Below, in pieces: positions 20,136-28,678 of a DNA stretch of 64,000 bases; positions within the stretch are counted from its first letter, which is position 1, and each line of letters begins with the position of its first letter. Below the pieces are notes generated by a model. The model saw only the letters and a program-made list of their open reading frames with translations, was not told the DNA's origin and did not search any database. A program made the translations under genes and the position numbers. Origin of the DNA: Paenibacillus phyllosphaerae (GTDB taxonomy: Bacteria > Bacillota > Bacilli > Paenibacillales > Paenibacillaceae); assembly GCF_014192105.1 (NCBI RefSeq), contig NZ_JACHXK010000009.1:172561-236560 (forward strand), in the 5' to 3' direction.

Positions 20136-21131
20136 ATGGATATTTATATTTTAGTAGGTATAGTCATTTTCTTGGCGCTCGCCTTCGACTTCATTAACGG
20201 CTTCCATGATACGGCCAATGCGATCGCGACAACGGTATCGACCCGCGCGTTGTCGCCGCGCGCCGCCATTATTATGGCGTCCGTGATGAACTTTGTCGGC
20301 GCAATGCTGTTCACCGGCGTAGCCAAGAAGATCGGGAGCGGCATCGCCGATCCGTATACGTTGGAGAATGGGGTCCAGGTCTTGATCGCAACCTTGATCG
20401 GCGCCATCATCTGGAACTTGGTCACATGGTGGTTCGGCATTCCGTCCTCGTCGTCTCACGCGCTGATCGGCGCCTTGACAGGCTCGGTTATCGCGGCGCA
20501 AGGTTTCGATGGCATTAACGCCAGCGGATTCAGGGAGATCGTTATTGCACTGATCGGTTCACCGCTTATTGCCTTTACCATCGGCTTTATTGTCATGTGG
20601 ATCCTGAAGATCATCTTCGCCAAGTCGAGTCCGCACAAGATCAACAAAGGCTTCCGTACTCTGCAGATCTTCACGGCTGCATTCCAGGCGTTCACGCATG
20701 GCACGAACGACGCGCAGAAGGCAATGGGCATCATGACGTTCGCGCTGGTCACGGCCGGGATCCAAGATACGATGGACGTTCCGTTCTGGGTCAAGTTGTC
20801 GGCGGCGACGGCGATGGCGCTCGGTACATCGATCGGCGGCTGGAAGATCATCAAGACGATGGGCACCAAGATCTTCAAGATCGAGCCGATTAACGGGTTC
20901 GCGGCGGATGTCACGTCGGCTTCCGTTATCTTCACGGCGACATTGACGCATCTGCCGGTCTCGACGACGCACACGATTACGTCGGCCATTCTCGGTGTCG
21001 GCAGCGCGAAGCGATTCTCGGCGGTCAAATGGTCGCTCGCCGGCAAGATCATCGTCTCGTGGATCATTACCATTCCGATTTCCGCGATTCTGGCAGCCCT
21101 GATCTACAAAGTGATGGCGCTGTTTATGTAA
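20136..21131 (+). CDS. pit: Inorganic phosphate transporter, PiT family
   Basis: 331 residues with about ten TM helices. Two PiT signature repeats are present, DFINGFHDTANAIATTVSTR near the N-terminus and AFTHGTNDAQKAMGIM in the second half, with GxxSSSHALIG and STTHTIT motifs. It imports phosphate (probably as metal phosphate) with cation symport. Cotranscribed with the DUF47 gene upstream. Confidence 0.95.
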   Translation: MDIYILVGIVIFLALAFDFINGFHDTANAIATTVSTRALSPRAAIIMASVMNFVGAMLFTGVAKKIGSGIADPYTLENGVQVLIATLIGAIIWNLVTWWFGIPSSSSHALIGALTGSVIAAQGFDGINASGFREIVIALIGSPLIAFTIGFIVMWILKIIFAKSSPHKINKGFRTLQIFTAAFQAFTHGTNDAQKAMGIMTFALVTAGIQDTMDVPFWVKLSAATAMALGTSIGGWKIIKTMGTKIFKIEPINGFAADVTSASVIFTATLTHLPVSTTHTITSAILGVGSAKRFSAVKWSLAGKIIVSWIITIPISAILAALIYKVMALFM

Positions 21132-21142
21132 GAGCAATAGAC

Positions 21143-21172
21143 GCTGGCTGCGTATCGCGGCCGGCTTTTTTT
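21143..21172 (+). terminator. Intrinsic terminator after pit
   Basis: Ten-pair stem with G-U pairs, 21143-21152 with 21156-21165, followed by seven T. Confidence 0.7.
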
Positions 21173-21286
21173 ATGTTCGGATGGGAGTACTAGCGGTGTG
21201 ATAAGCGTCTCCTTCGTTTAATCACGGGATCATTCGGCGATAATGGATGACAATTACATCTTCATGTAAAGGAGCTCATTCATCTT

Positions 21287-21814
21287 ATGTGGAATCAGCT
21301 GATCATGTGGACCCTCTTGATCGTGCCTTGGTTCAGCGTCCTGTTGATGCGGGGGGACATGCTGCGGCGGTATACGCCCGTGGCGCTGTTGACGACCGTT
21401 GCGCTCATGTTCGTATCGGAGCATGCCTATGCGAAGCATTGGTGGGTGATGACCGAACGGATTACGCCTGGCGGAATTATCACGAATACGGCGCTAGCAT
21501 TCGGGACGTTCTTCATCGGCACGATCTGGATTTTCCGCTTCGTCTACCGCAGCTTCTGGCTTTATTTTGGACTTAATGCAGCGATCGACGCGCTGCAGAT
21601 ATTCGTCTTCAGCCCGTTCCTCTTCGAAGGACGCTTGTACACGCTTGATCGCATCAGCCACTTGCAGGTCTATTTCCTCATGCTGGTGATTGCCGTTATG
21701 ATCTACGTCTATCAGAGATGGCAGGAGCGGATCTTCAAACCGCAGCCGACTTATGTGCCCGGCCGTTCGCTCGAGTTCGACACCCGTTCCATCTTCCGCA
21801 AGAAGGCCCGATAG
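21287..21814 (+). CDS. CBO0543-type multi-span membrane protein
   Basis: 175 residues from ATG 21287 with an AAAGGAG site. Five hydrophobic segments, with conserved-looking aromatic and charged turns such as SEHAYAKHWWVMTERI between spans two and three. This layout is common in Bacilli as the uncharacterised CBO0543 family. Function unknown. Confidence 0.6.
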   Translation: MWNQLIMWTLLIVPWFSVLLMRGDMLRRYTPVALLTTVALMFVSEHAYAKHWWVMTERITPGGIITNTALAFGTFFIGTIWIFRFVYRSFWLYFGLNAAIDALQIFVFSPFLFEGRLYTLDRISHLQVYFLMLVIAVMIYVYQRWQERIFKPQPTYVPGRSLEFDTRSIFRKKAR

Positions 21815-21877
21815 GCAGCGAAATCCATTTATATCTTGCTTAGGGCGGACAATGCGAGGATAATAGAGACAAAAGAT

Positions 21878-21919
21878 AACCGGAGCCGCTGTCGTGCCGA
21901 CAGGATGTGCTCCGGTTTT
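21878..21919 (+). terminator. Intrinsic terminator, probably for the CBO0543-type gene
   Basis: AACCGGAGC (21878-21886) pairs with GCTCCGGTT (21909-21917); four T follow. A second stem, GCCAGCCG with CGGCTGGC, near 21974-21996 may terminate the gene that reads from the opposite side. Confidence 0.6.
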
Positions 21920-22027
21920 CGTCGTGTAGTCCTTCATGCCCGCGAATGATGCGGATCATGGGGTTAATAGAGCCGCCAGCCGTGATAAGCGGCTGGCGTT
22001 GGTAAGTGTGGAACAGCAGACGGCGGC

Positions 22028-22591
22028 CTAACGTCTGCGCGGTCTGCGGCGCTGTCCGCCGGCAAGCGGACGGGAGCCGGATTTTTTGCGCGATTTTCTG
22101 CGCTTGGGCGGCGCTTCGAGGAGTTCGTCCTCGTCGAGCGTCGAGGCGACGGCCGCGCTGCCTTTTTTGCCGAACGAGCCGGCCAGTACTTTAATGAGCG
22201 GGGTCATCTGCTGCACGCTGCTGACGACCTTCTGCACTTTTTGTACCGTGCTCAGGATGCCGTCGAGGCCCCCCATACGCTCGACTATGCCTTGGATATC
22301 CTTAATATTGCCGCCGAGATTGTTCAGCGAGAAGCCGCTCGCTTTATTGGCTGCCGTGCCTTCTTCTTTGGCCGGATCAGGCAGTTTCTCGGCTGCCGGG
22401 GTCACGACGATCGGAGCGATGTTCGTGTCGAGCGATGGGCTGAACGGGACAGGGGTCACGGTATTCATTCCGCCGCCTTGCGCGAACGGGTCAGATATGC
22501 CTGGATATTGGCTTTGACCTCCGAGCGGTTGCTGGAAGCCGCTGACGGAAGGGTCGTTGCGGTATTTCACGCGGATCACAACCTTTTTCAC
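22028..22591 (-). CDS. YqfQ/VrrA-like coat-type protein
   Basis: 187 residues on the minus strand. The N-terminal half is Pro/Gly/Gln-rich and disordered; the middle (DIQGIVERMGGLDGILSTVQKV) is an amphipathic helix region; the C-terminus is strongly basic (PPKRRKSRKKSG, then RRRPRRR). This architecture matches the YqfQ/VrrA family found in endospore-forming Bacilli. The basic tail suggests binding to nucleic acid or anionic polymer. Assignment is by architecture, not by a catalytic motif. Confidence 0.6.
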   Translation of the reverse strand: MKKVVIRVKYRNDPSVSGFQQPLGGQSQYPGISDPFAQGGGMNTVTPVPFSPSLDTNIAPIVVTPAAEKLPDPAKEEGTAANKASGFSLNNLGGNIKDIQGIVERMGGLDGILSTVQKVQKVVSSVQQMTPLIKVLAGSFGKKGSAAVASTLDEDELLEAPPKRRKSRKKSGSRPLAGGQRRRPRRR

Positions 22592-22780
22592 GTTTTGTTC
22601 CTAGTTTATGGGATAAGTGACTAGTTGGTTTGGACGAATGCCCACTCGCGGGGCAATTATTTCCGCACTTGTTCTTATGATATGATTCTTCTACTCTGTA
22701 AAGCGTGAATACGGTGACGCTTGAAAAGTTAGCGCAAAGCCGATACAATCAGACTATAGTTCTCATAGGGATGTGACTTT

Positions 22781-23071
22781 ATGCAGCTGAAGAAGCTGAA
22801 TGATAAAACGATTGACCAATTGTTCGAAGCGATCCTGACTCTCAAGTCCGTGGAAGAGTGCTATATTTTCTTCGACGATCTGTGCACGGTGAACGAGATC
22901 CAATCGCTCTCGCAACGTCTTGAAGTCGCGCGTATGCTAGGCAAGGGCTGCACGTATAACCAGATCGAGGCGGAGACGGGCGCGAGCACGGCGACGATCT
23001 CGCGGGTGAAGCGCTGCCTGAACTACGGCAACGACGGCTACAAGATGGCGCTGGAGCGCGCGGGGCGCTAA
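22781..23071 (+). CDS. yerC: TrpR/YerC-type DNA-binding protein
   Basis: 96 residues. The helix-turn-helix region, SLSQRLEVARMLGKGCTYNQIEAETGASTATISRVKRCLNYG in part, is the TrpR/YerC/YecD signature. YerC proteins in Bacilli act as transcription regulators; the regulon here is not visible. The stop is 3 bp before the cbiX start, so the two are co-translated. Confidence 0.9.
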   Translation: MQLKKLNDKTIDQLFEAILTLKSVEECYIFFDDLCTVNEIQSLSQRLEVARMLGKGCTYNQIEAETGASTATISRVKRCLNYGNDGYKMALERAGR

Positions 23072-23074
23072 GCG

Positions 23075-23866
23075 ATGCAGAAGCCGGGTATTCTCGTCAT
23101 TAGCCATGGCTCGCGCGACGAGGGCTGGGTAGCGCTCGTCGACGACGCTGTGGCGCAAGTGTCGGCTTCCCTGAATGCCGAGGTCCAGGTGGTCTCGGCA
23201 TTCCTTGAAATCGTAGAAGGCCGTCTCATCCAAGACGGCATCGACCAGCTAGAAGCGGAAGGCGTAACGGAGTTATTCGTCCTTCCGCTATTTGTGTCGT
23301 CCGGCAGCACGCATGTCGACGACATTGCGCAAGGGTTCGGCCTGCCGCGCGTGAGAGAAGACCGCGAAGGCGAGCTTGGCGTGTTCCGCGTGGGCCGACA
23401 GGTGAACGTGACCTTCGGCAGCCCGATCGACGACCACGAGGATATCGCGCAGGTGCTGCTCGATAACATCCGCGAGCTGTCAGAGTCGCCGGAGCGGGAG
23501 TCGCTGCTGCTTATCGCGCACGGCTCGAACGAAGAGGTATTCCACGAGCGATATCGCGATGGGATGCAGCTGCTGGCTGAACGGCTGCGCCGCCTTGGCG
23601 GTTTCGCCGGCGCAGATTACGCGATGCTGCTGCCGGATCAAGCGGCGGCGAAGCTGAGGGCGTTGCAGGAAGAACGGCCGGAGCAGGCATGGATCGTCGT
23701 GCCGCTGTTCCTGAGCCAGGGGTATTTTACCCAGAAGATGATTCCGTCGCGCCTCACTGGGCTGACCTATCGCTACAATGGTCAGGCGATGCTGCCGCAT
23801 CCGCGACTGCTGGCGTGGATGGAGCATCAGATGGCGGCTTTTGTGCAGCAGCGGGACGAAGGTTAA
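23075..23866 (+). CDS. Sirohydrochlorin chelatase-like protein, CbiX/SirB family
   Basis: 263 residues made of two CbiX-type halves: GILVISHGSRDEGWVALVDD with FVLPLFVSSGSTHVDDI, and LLLIAHGSNEEVFHERY with IVVPLFLSQGYFTQKMIPSRL. The HGS histidines and the later His/Glu positions are the metal-insertion residues of class II chelatases. It may insert Fe or Co into sirohydrochlorin, but no sirohaem or cobalamin genes are adjacent, so the exact substrate is open. Confidence 0.85.
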   Translation: MQKPGILVISHGSRDEGWVALVDDAVAQVSASLNAEVQVVSAFLEIVEGRLIQDGIDQLEAEGVTELFVLPLFVSSGSTHVDDIAQGFGLPRVREDREGELGVFRVGRQVNVTFGSPIDDHEDIAQVLLDNIRELSESPERESLLLIAHGSNEEVFHERYRDGMQLLAERLRRLGGFAGADYAMLLPDQAAAKLRALQEERPEQAWIVVPLFLSQGYFTQKMIPSRLTGLTYRYNGQAMLPHPRLLAWMEHQMAAFVQQRDEG

Positions 23867-24071
23867 TTTTGTTGGATTGGATCGTATAGGAAGCATCCAT
23901 AAGGACATAAACTGTAGGGATTGCGGGTAATAGATGGCAGTCCCTTGTTACGGTTAAGTGACCGTGGCGGACCTGCCTGGGGACTCGCTTGAGACGGACG
24001 CGGAATAAGCGTAATATAGATAGCATTGATTGTTACATATGCTAAGGGCAAGGGTACCGGAGGTGCCAGAT

Positions 24072-24992
24072 ATGGATATTAAACGTGCACGATTGATTTA
24101 TAACCCTACCTCAGGGCGGGAAGAGATGAAGCGGCGTCTGCCGGACATCCTGCAGAAGCTCGAGCGCGGCGGGATCGAGACGAGCTGCCATGCGACCGAG
24201 AGCGAAGGCGATGCGACGATCGCTGCTGCTGAGGCTGCGGATCGCGGCTTCGACCTGATCATCGCGGCCGGCGGCGATGGCACGCTCTATGAAGTCATTA
24301 ACGGCCTCGCGGAGAAAGACGTGCGTCCGCCGCTTGGCATCCTGCCGCTCGGGACGACGAATGATTTTGCCAGAGCGCTCGGGATTCCGAAGCACTGGGA
24401 GTATGCGTGCGATCTGATCACCCAGCAGTTCACGCGGCCGATCGATGTCGGCAAGGCCAACAACCGCTACTTCATCAACATTGCCGGCGGCGGCTCGATG
24501 ACCGAGCTGACGTATGAAGTGCCGAGCAAGCTCAAGACGATGATCGGGCAGCTAGCTTACTATATGAAGGGTCTGGAGAAAATGACCCGCCTGCGCCCGA
24601 CCGAGCTGAAGCTGGTGGCCGACGAGATCGGCGAGATTCACGAAGAGATTATGATGTTCCTCATCTGTAACAGCAACTCGGTCGGCGGCTTCGAGAAGCT
24701 CGCCCAAGAGGCGATTCTGGATGACGGATTGTTCGACGTTGTTGTATTGCGCAAGTGCAACCTGCCGGAGTTCATCAGGATCGTATCGCTGGCGCTGCGC
24801 GGCGAACATTTCAACGACCCGCACCTGATCCACTTCCGCACGAAACAGCTGACGGTCACGACGCCGGATTACGTGCAGTTGAACCTCGACGGCGAGTATG
24901 GCGGCACGCTGCCATGCACGTTCACGAACCTGCCGCAGCATCTGAACATCTTCGTGGACGAAGCGGGCGAATCGACTTACAAGCTGCGTTAG
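24072..24992 (+). CDS. dagK: Diacylglycerol kinase DagK
   Basis: 306 residues from ATG 24072, chosen for the GGAGG site at about 24058-24062; the frame is open from 24030. Contains ARLIYNPTSGRE, the nucleotide-binding AAGGDGTLYEVINGL, GILPLGTTNDFARALG and VQLNLDGEYGG motifs of the DagK/YegS lipid kinase family. It phosphorylates diacylglycerol to recycle it into phospholipid synthesis, as in Bacillus. Next to the RNA methyltransferase, an arrangement also known in Bacilli. Confidence 0.93.
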   Translation: MDIKRARLIYNPTSGREEMKRRLPDILQKLERGGIETSCHATESEGDATIAAAEAADRGFDLIIAAGGDGTLYEVINGLAEKDVRPPLGILPLGTTNDFARALGIPKHWEYACDLITQQFTRPIDVGKANNRYFINIAGGGSMTELTYEVPSKLKTMIGQLAYYMKGLEKMTRLRPTELKLVADEIGEIHEEIMMFLICNSNSVGGFEKLAQEAILDDGLFDVVVLRKCNLPEFIRIVSLALRGEHFNDPHLIHFRTKQLTVTTPDYVQLNLDGEYGGTLPCTFTNLPQHLNIFVDEAGESTYKLR

Positions 24993-25047
24993 TAGGGAGC
25001 AGAACGGCATGAACGGACTTATTTAAGGAAAGCGAGACAACTAGCGA

Positions 25048-26520
25048 ATGACAGTACCGGTTACTAAGAATGACGTCGTCACCGTCGATATCGTCGGCTT
25101 GACGCATGAAGGCGAAGGGGTAGGCCGCGCGGACGGATTTACCCTTTTTATACAAGGGGCATTGCCCGGCGAGCGCGTCCGCGCCAAGGTGCTGAAGGTC
25201 AAGAAGCAGTACGGCTACGCCAAGATGCAGGAGCTCATGACCGCAAGCCCGGATCGTACGGACGCCCCGTGCCCGATCTTCAAGCAGTGCGGCGGCTGCC
25301 AGCTGCAGCATATGAGCTACGCGGCACAACTGCGCTGGAAACGGCAGCATGTCGTCGATAATCTGGTGCGGATCGGGAAGCTGGACGTGGCTGGGGAAGG
25401 TGCTGGCGGAGCGGCTGAGGTGGATGCGGGTGAGGCGAAGGAGCGCCTAGGCGGCGTTGTGGTTCATCCGACGATCGGCATGGACGAGCCTTGGCGGTAC
25501 CGCAACAAGGCGTCCGTCCCGATGGGAATGGGGCCAGTCGCCGCCGAGACGATCGGCGCAGCAGGCGCTTCCCAGCTGATCGGCGGCTTCTACGCGAGTA
25601 ACAGCCATCGCATCATCGACATGGATCAGTGCATGATCCAGCACGAACACAACGATGACGTCGTACGTGTGGTCAAGCAGATCGGACGCGAGCTCGGCAT
25701 CACCGTCTACAACGAAGAGACGAACCGCGGCCTGCTGCGCCACGTCATGACGCGCGTTGGCTTCGTTACCGGTGAAGTGATGGTCGTCCTCATCACGAAC
25801 GGCTACCGCATCCCGCAGCTCGACACCTGGATCGCCCGCATCCGCGAGGCGCTGCCGCAGGTGAAGAGCATCGTGCAGAATATCAACATGCGGACGACCA
25901 ACGTGATTTTCGGCGACGAGACCAAGACCCTCTGGGGCAGCGACGTCATCTATGACGAGCTCGACGGCATCCGCTTCGCGATCTCCGCGCGCTCGTTCTA
26001 CCAGGTCAACCCGTCGCAGACGATCGCGCTCTACGGCAAGACCGTCGAATACGCGCAGCTGACCGGCACCGAGAACGTCATCGACGCCTACTGCGGCATC
26101 GGGACGATCTCGCTGTTCCTCGCCCGCCGGGCGGGGCATGTGTACGGCGTTGAGATCGTGCCGGAAGCGATCGAGGACGCGAAGCGCAATGCTCAGTTGA
26201 ACGAGATCGGGAATGCGGACTTCGAGGCCGGAGCGGCCGAAGTCGTCATCCCGCGCTGGTGCAAGGAAGGCATCGTCCCCGACGTCATCGTCGTCGACCC
26301 GCCGCGCAAAGGCTGCGACCCCGCGCTGCTTGAGACGATCCTCGCGATGAAGCCGCAGCGCGTGGTGTACGTGAGCTGTAATCCGTCGACGCTGGCGAGA
26401 GACTTGCGCGTGCTCGAGGATGGCGGGTTTAAGACGGTGGAAGTGCAGCCGGTGGATATGTTCCCGCATACGAGTCATGTGGAGTGCGTTGCTTCCTTGA
26501 TTTATAAGGGACTTGAGTAA
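25048..26520 (+). CDS. rlmCD: 23S rRNA (uracil-5-)-methyltransferase, RlmCD type, with element-supplied C-terminus
   Basis: 490 residues. TRAM domain at about residues 1-60 (VDIVGLTHEGEGVGR), Fe-S cysteines in CPIFKQCGGCQLQHMSY, an extra Gly/Ala/Glu-rich insert near 115-130, SAM site NVIDAYCGIGTISLFLA, catalytic region IVVDPPRKGCDPALLE and VYVSCNPSTLARDL. It methylates U in 23S rRNA. The last codons are shared with the 30-bp attL repeat (26457-26486); the final ASLIYKGLE residues are encoded by the integrated element. The displaced native ending, VVWLESNR, is found after attR at 58.6 kb. The enzyme probably remains active because all motifs lie upstream. Confidence 0.93.
   Translation: MTVPVTKNDVVTVDIVGLTHEGEGVGRADGFTLFIQGALPGERVRAKVLKVKKQYGYAKMQELMTASPDRTDAPCPIFKQCGGCQLQHMSYAAQLRWKRQHVVDNLVRIGKLDVAGEGAGGAAEVDAGEAKERLGGVVVHPTIGMDEPWRYRNKASVPMGMGPVAAETIGAAGASQLIGGFYASNSHRIIDMDQCMIQHEHNDDVVRVVKQIGRELGITVYNEETNRGLLRHVMTRVGFVTGEVMVVLITNGYRIPQLDTWIARIREALPQVKSIVQNINMRTTNVIFGDETKTLWGSDVIYDELDGIRFAISARSFYQVNPSQTIALYGKTVEYAQLTGTENVIDAYCGIGTISLFLARRAGHVYGVEIVPEAIEDAKRNAQLNEIGNADFEAGAAEVVIPRWCKEGIVPDVIVVDPPRKGCDPALLETILAMKPQRVVYVSCNPSTLARDLRVLEDGGFKTVEVQPVDMFPHTSHVECVASLIYKGLE
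26457..26486. repeat. attL, 30-bp core direct repeat
   Basis: Identical to 58565-58594; flanking bases differ (A before the left copy, C before the right; C against T just after). It starts TATGTTCCCGCATACG and ends CATGTGGAGTG, and codes for MFPHTSHVEC of the methyltransferase in both copies. Confidence 0.93.
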
Positions 26521-26542
26521 GTAGTTAGACTTGTTGGGGACG

Positions 26543-26574
26543 AAATGGAGACATGAATAATCACGTCTCCATTT
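26543..26574 (-). terminator. Hairpin at the end of the integrase gene
   Basis: Perfect 10-bp arms AAATGGAGAC (26543-26552) and GTCTCCATTT (26565-26574), overlapping the last codons and stop of the integrase. No strong T run follows, so termination is possible but not certain. It also lies within the region where the integrase would bind. Confidence 0.4.
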
Positions 26575-27763
26575 GATTAATTATTGATTCAAACTTTTCT
26601 GCAGCGGCACGATCTGCAGTTCTAAGTGCAAAGCCATAGGTGTTCATAGTGACTTGAATTGATCCGTGACCAAGTCTTTCAGCGATTATTTTAGCGTGTA
26701 CTCCTTGGTTAATCAAAAGTGTGGCACTGGTATGTCGAAGAGTGTGAAACTTTATATACCTTAAGTTGTTTTTCTTTAGAAAGTTACGAAACCACAAGTA
26801 CGGTCTTTCCTGGTGGAATGCTCTTCCATCGGGATGACAAAAGATAAAGTTATAATTGCCACCTTTCCACTTATCTCCGATCATTCTTCTTTCATCGGAT
26901 TTAACCTCATAGTAATACCTAAGCTGTTCTAACATTGATGTTGGTAGCGAAACTTTTCGTTTCGAATTTCTTGTCTTGGGTTCTTTTACGTGGGCAATCC
27001 CTGCTGGTGCCAGTGAGACACTTTGTAAAACGTCCAGTGTGCCATCATCCCAATTGATATGATGCCACTCTAAGCCCAGTAATTCTCCTCTCCTGAGACC
27101 AGAAGTTAAAGCTAGGGTAACAATAACCCTCCAATGAATAGGTTCTTTTTGAAGGGCTTGTAGAAGTTCCTGGATTTCCTGGTTGTCGTAAGGAATAATC
27201 TGTTTATAACGGACGGTTGGTTTTTTTACTCCTGATAGTGGATTCTCTTTTATGAGTTTCCATTCTACTGCACGAGAAAAGATGTTTTTGAGAACACGAT
27301 GAACGATTTCAATTGAACCAGAAGATAACCTTCCTTCTCTGAAACCAAGACGAGAATTATCTTTATCAAGTGAATCCAAAAACCTAATTATGTGCAAAGG
27401 CTTTATTTGGTCAATTCTCATGTGACCAAAGGTAGGAATTATACGTGTTTTTAAGTTAGATTCATAAGTGTAAAGTGTCCTTTCTGCCAAATGCTTAAGT
27501 GCATAATTAGTTCTCCACTCGTTTACAAATGCGGAGAATGTCATTTTTTCTGGAGCTATATATTCACCAGCTTCGACTTCGATCTTAAATTTAACTAATT
27601 CTTCTTGCAAGTATTCTTTTAGACGCTTAGTTGTCCTTAGAAGCGAAGGGTCTTCAACTCTGATTGTCTTGTACCTCTTTAATCGTTTACCATGGGCATC
27701 ATATCCTGCCTCAACTATAAGTCTCCAAGAGTTACTTTCACCACGTCTTTCAATACTAGCCAT
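26561..27763 (-). CDS. int: Tyrosine-type site-specific integrase
   Basis: 400 residues. N-terminal arm-binding region (basic, with HGKRLKRYKTI), SAM-like core-binding domain (TFSAFVNEWRTNYALKHLAERTLYTYE), and a catalytic domain with Arg in ALTSGLRRGELLGLEW, H-x-x-R in KFHTLRHTSATLL, a later His in AERLGHGSI and the nucleophile Tyr in VTMNTYGFA. It should excise and integrate the element at the 30-bp repeat in rlmCD. The gene ends only about 75 bp from attL, the usual placement. Overlaps the excisionase gene by 8 bp. Confidence 0.96.
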   Translation of the reverse strand: MASIERRGESNSWRLIVEAGYDAHGKRLKRYKTIRVEDPSLLRTTKRLKEYLQEELVKFKIEVEAGEYIAPEKMTFSAFVNEWRTNYALKHLAERTLYTYESNLKTRIIPTFGHMRIDQIKPLHIIRFLDSLDKDNSRLGFREGRLSSGSIEIVHRVLKNIFSRAVEWKLIKENPLSGVKKPTVRYKQIIPYDNQEIQELLQALQKEPIHWRVIVTLALTSGLRRGELLGLEWHHINWDDGTLDVLQSVSLAPAGIAHVKEPKTRNSKRKVSLPTSMLEQLRYYYEVKSDERRMIGDKWKGGNYNFIFCHPDGRAFHQERPYLWFRNFLKKNNLRYIKFHTLRHTSATLLINQGVHAKIIAERLGHGSIQVTMNTYGFALRTADRAAAEKFESIINQMET

Positions 27764-27992
27764 GCTTATATCCTCCTAAATTTAAGCTGTTCATTTCTTG
27801 CTGGGCATAGAAGGAGACCAGTGTATCTCTTCTAAACAGTATTTTGTTTCCTATCCGAAAGTGAGGGATTCGTCCAGCGCGAACCTCACTGTATAATTTA
27901 TCCTTTGAAATCCTACGTTCAAAGAAAGATTCCCAAGCTTCTGAAAATGTGAGCACGTTTTGGTTACTAGAGATTTCGAAAGAGTAGTTCAT
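27756..27992 (-). CDS. Excisionase-like helix-turn-helix protein
   Basis: 78 residues of the HTH_17/excisionase type: LTFSEAWESFF, then ISKDKLYSEVRAGRIPHFRIGNKILFRRDTL in outline, the winged-helix pattern that ends in a strand with RIGNKILF. It overlaps the integrase start by 8 bp and is read first, so it would be made together with integrase and steer recombination toward excision. Function from family and position. Confidence 0.8.
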   Translation of the reverse strand: MNYSFEISSNQNVLTFSEAWESFFERRISKDKLYSEVRAGRIPHFRIGNKILFRRDTLVSFYAQQEMNSLNLGGYKHG

Positions 27993-28678
27993 GACTGTTA
28001 TCCTCCTGCAGTTTAAAGTATTTTCATTGCTATAATTTAAGCTTCCGGGTTACTCTATCCCGTTTTATTTAAAAAACAAGGAGATTTGCTATGTAATTAT
28101 TACCAGAACAAAAAAGACATCTATAAGGTAAATAACCACGAGGGAAGTTATATTATTTTTAGTAAATGTACTACGGACCGGAGTTCAAATCCCCTCGCCT
28201 CCACAATGTAAAACCACAACCGCAAGAGTTGTGGTTTTTGCTATTTCTTAAGAATCATAAAGTGTATCTTCAGAAATAGTTCTCATACTCTTTTTCAACG
28301 ATCATTTTTACTTTGTGAATCACGGGTATTTACAGTGGCATTTGCATCACCGAGCACATTTATATGGATTCAAGGTAGTTGACGGAGTGGTATCCCTCAA
28401 TGAATGTTTGTTGTTGACTATTCGAGAATCTGCTGTTAAAACTTAGGTATCCGTAGTCTATCAATATCTTTCATCACATGGGATACTCCGTTGGTGACAT
28501 GCTTAAGCAGTTCCTGATGTGAATAGCTCAGCTGTAGACCCTTCGAGCAACGTTTGTCCATCCCTTCTGCAAAAATGGCGTTGCTTAAATTACTACCAAC
28601 ATATCCAAACTCCCTCCCAAACCCTGAAATACAGTTTAAGAGAAGAAAATACGCCGACATGATCAGGAGTGAATATTA
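27993..28678. other. Intergenic stretch between excisionase and DUF4747-like gene
   Basis: About 690 bp. It holds the tmRNA-like fragment and terminator described separately. A minus-strand open frame at 28436-28660 (74 codons) has coding-like composition in its second half but no ribosome site; I do not call it a gene. Nothing else recognised. Confidence 0.5.
28171..28239 (+). ncRNA. tmRNA/tRNA 3'-end-like fragment with terminator
   Basis: Bases 28171-28205 resemble the T arm and acceptor end of a tmRNA or tRNA: a TTCAAAT T-loop, CCCCT, then an acceptor strand CGCCTCC and A-C-A-A instead of CCA. The T stem has two mismatches, so it is not a functional end. A terminator follows, AAACCACAAC with GTTGTGGTTT at 28211-28237 and more T. 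The full RNA is absent. Most likely the att remnant of a different element that used ssrA or a tRNA gene. Confidence 0.5.

Noticed and set aside
28436..28660. Minus-strand 74-codon frame
   Set aside because: Second half looks coding-like, but there is no ribosome site and no family match; could be a remnant, not supported as a gene.
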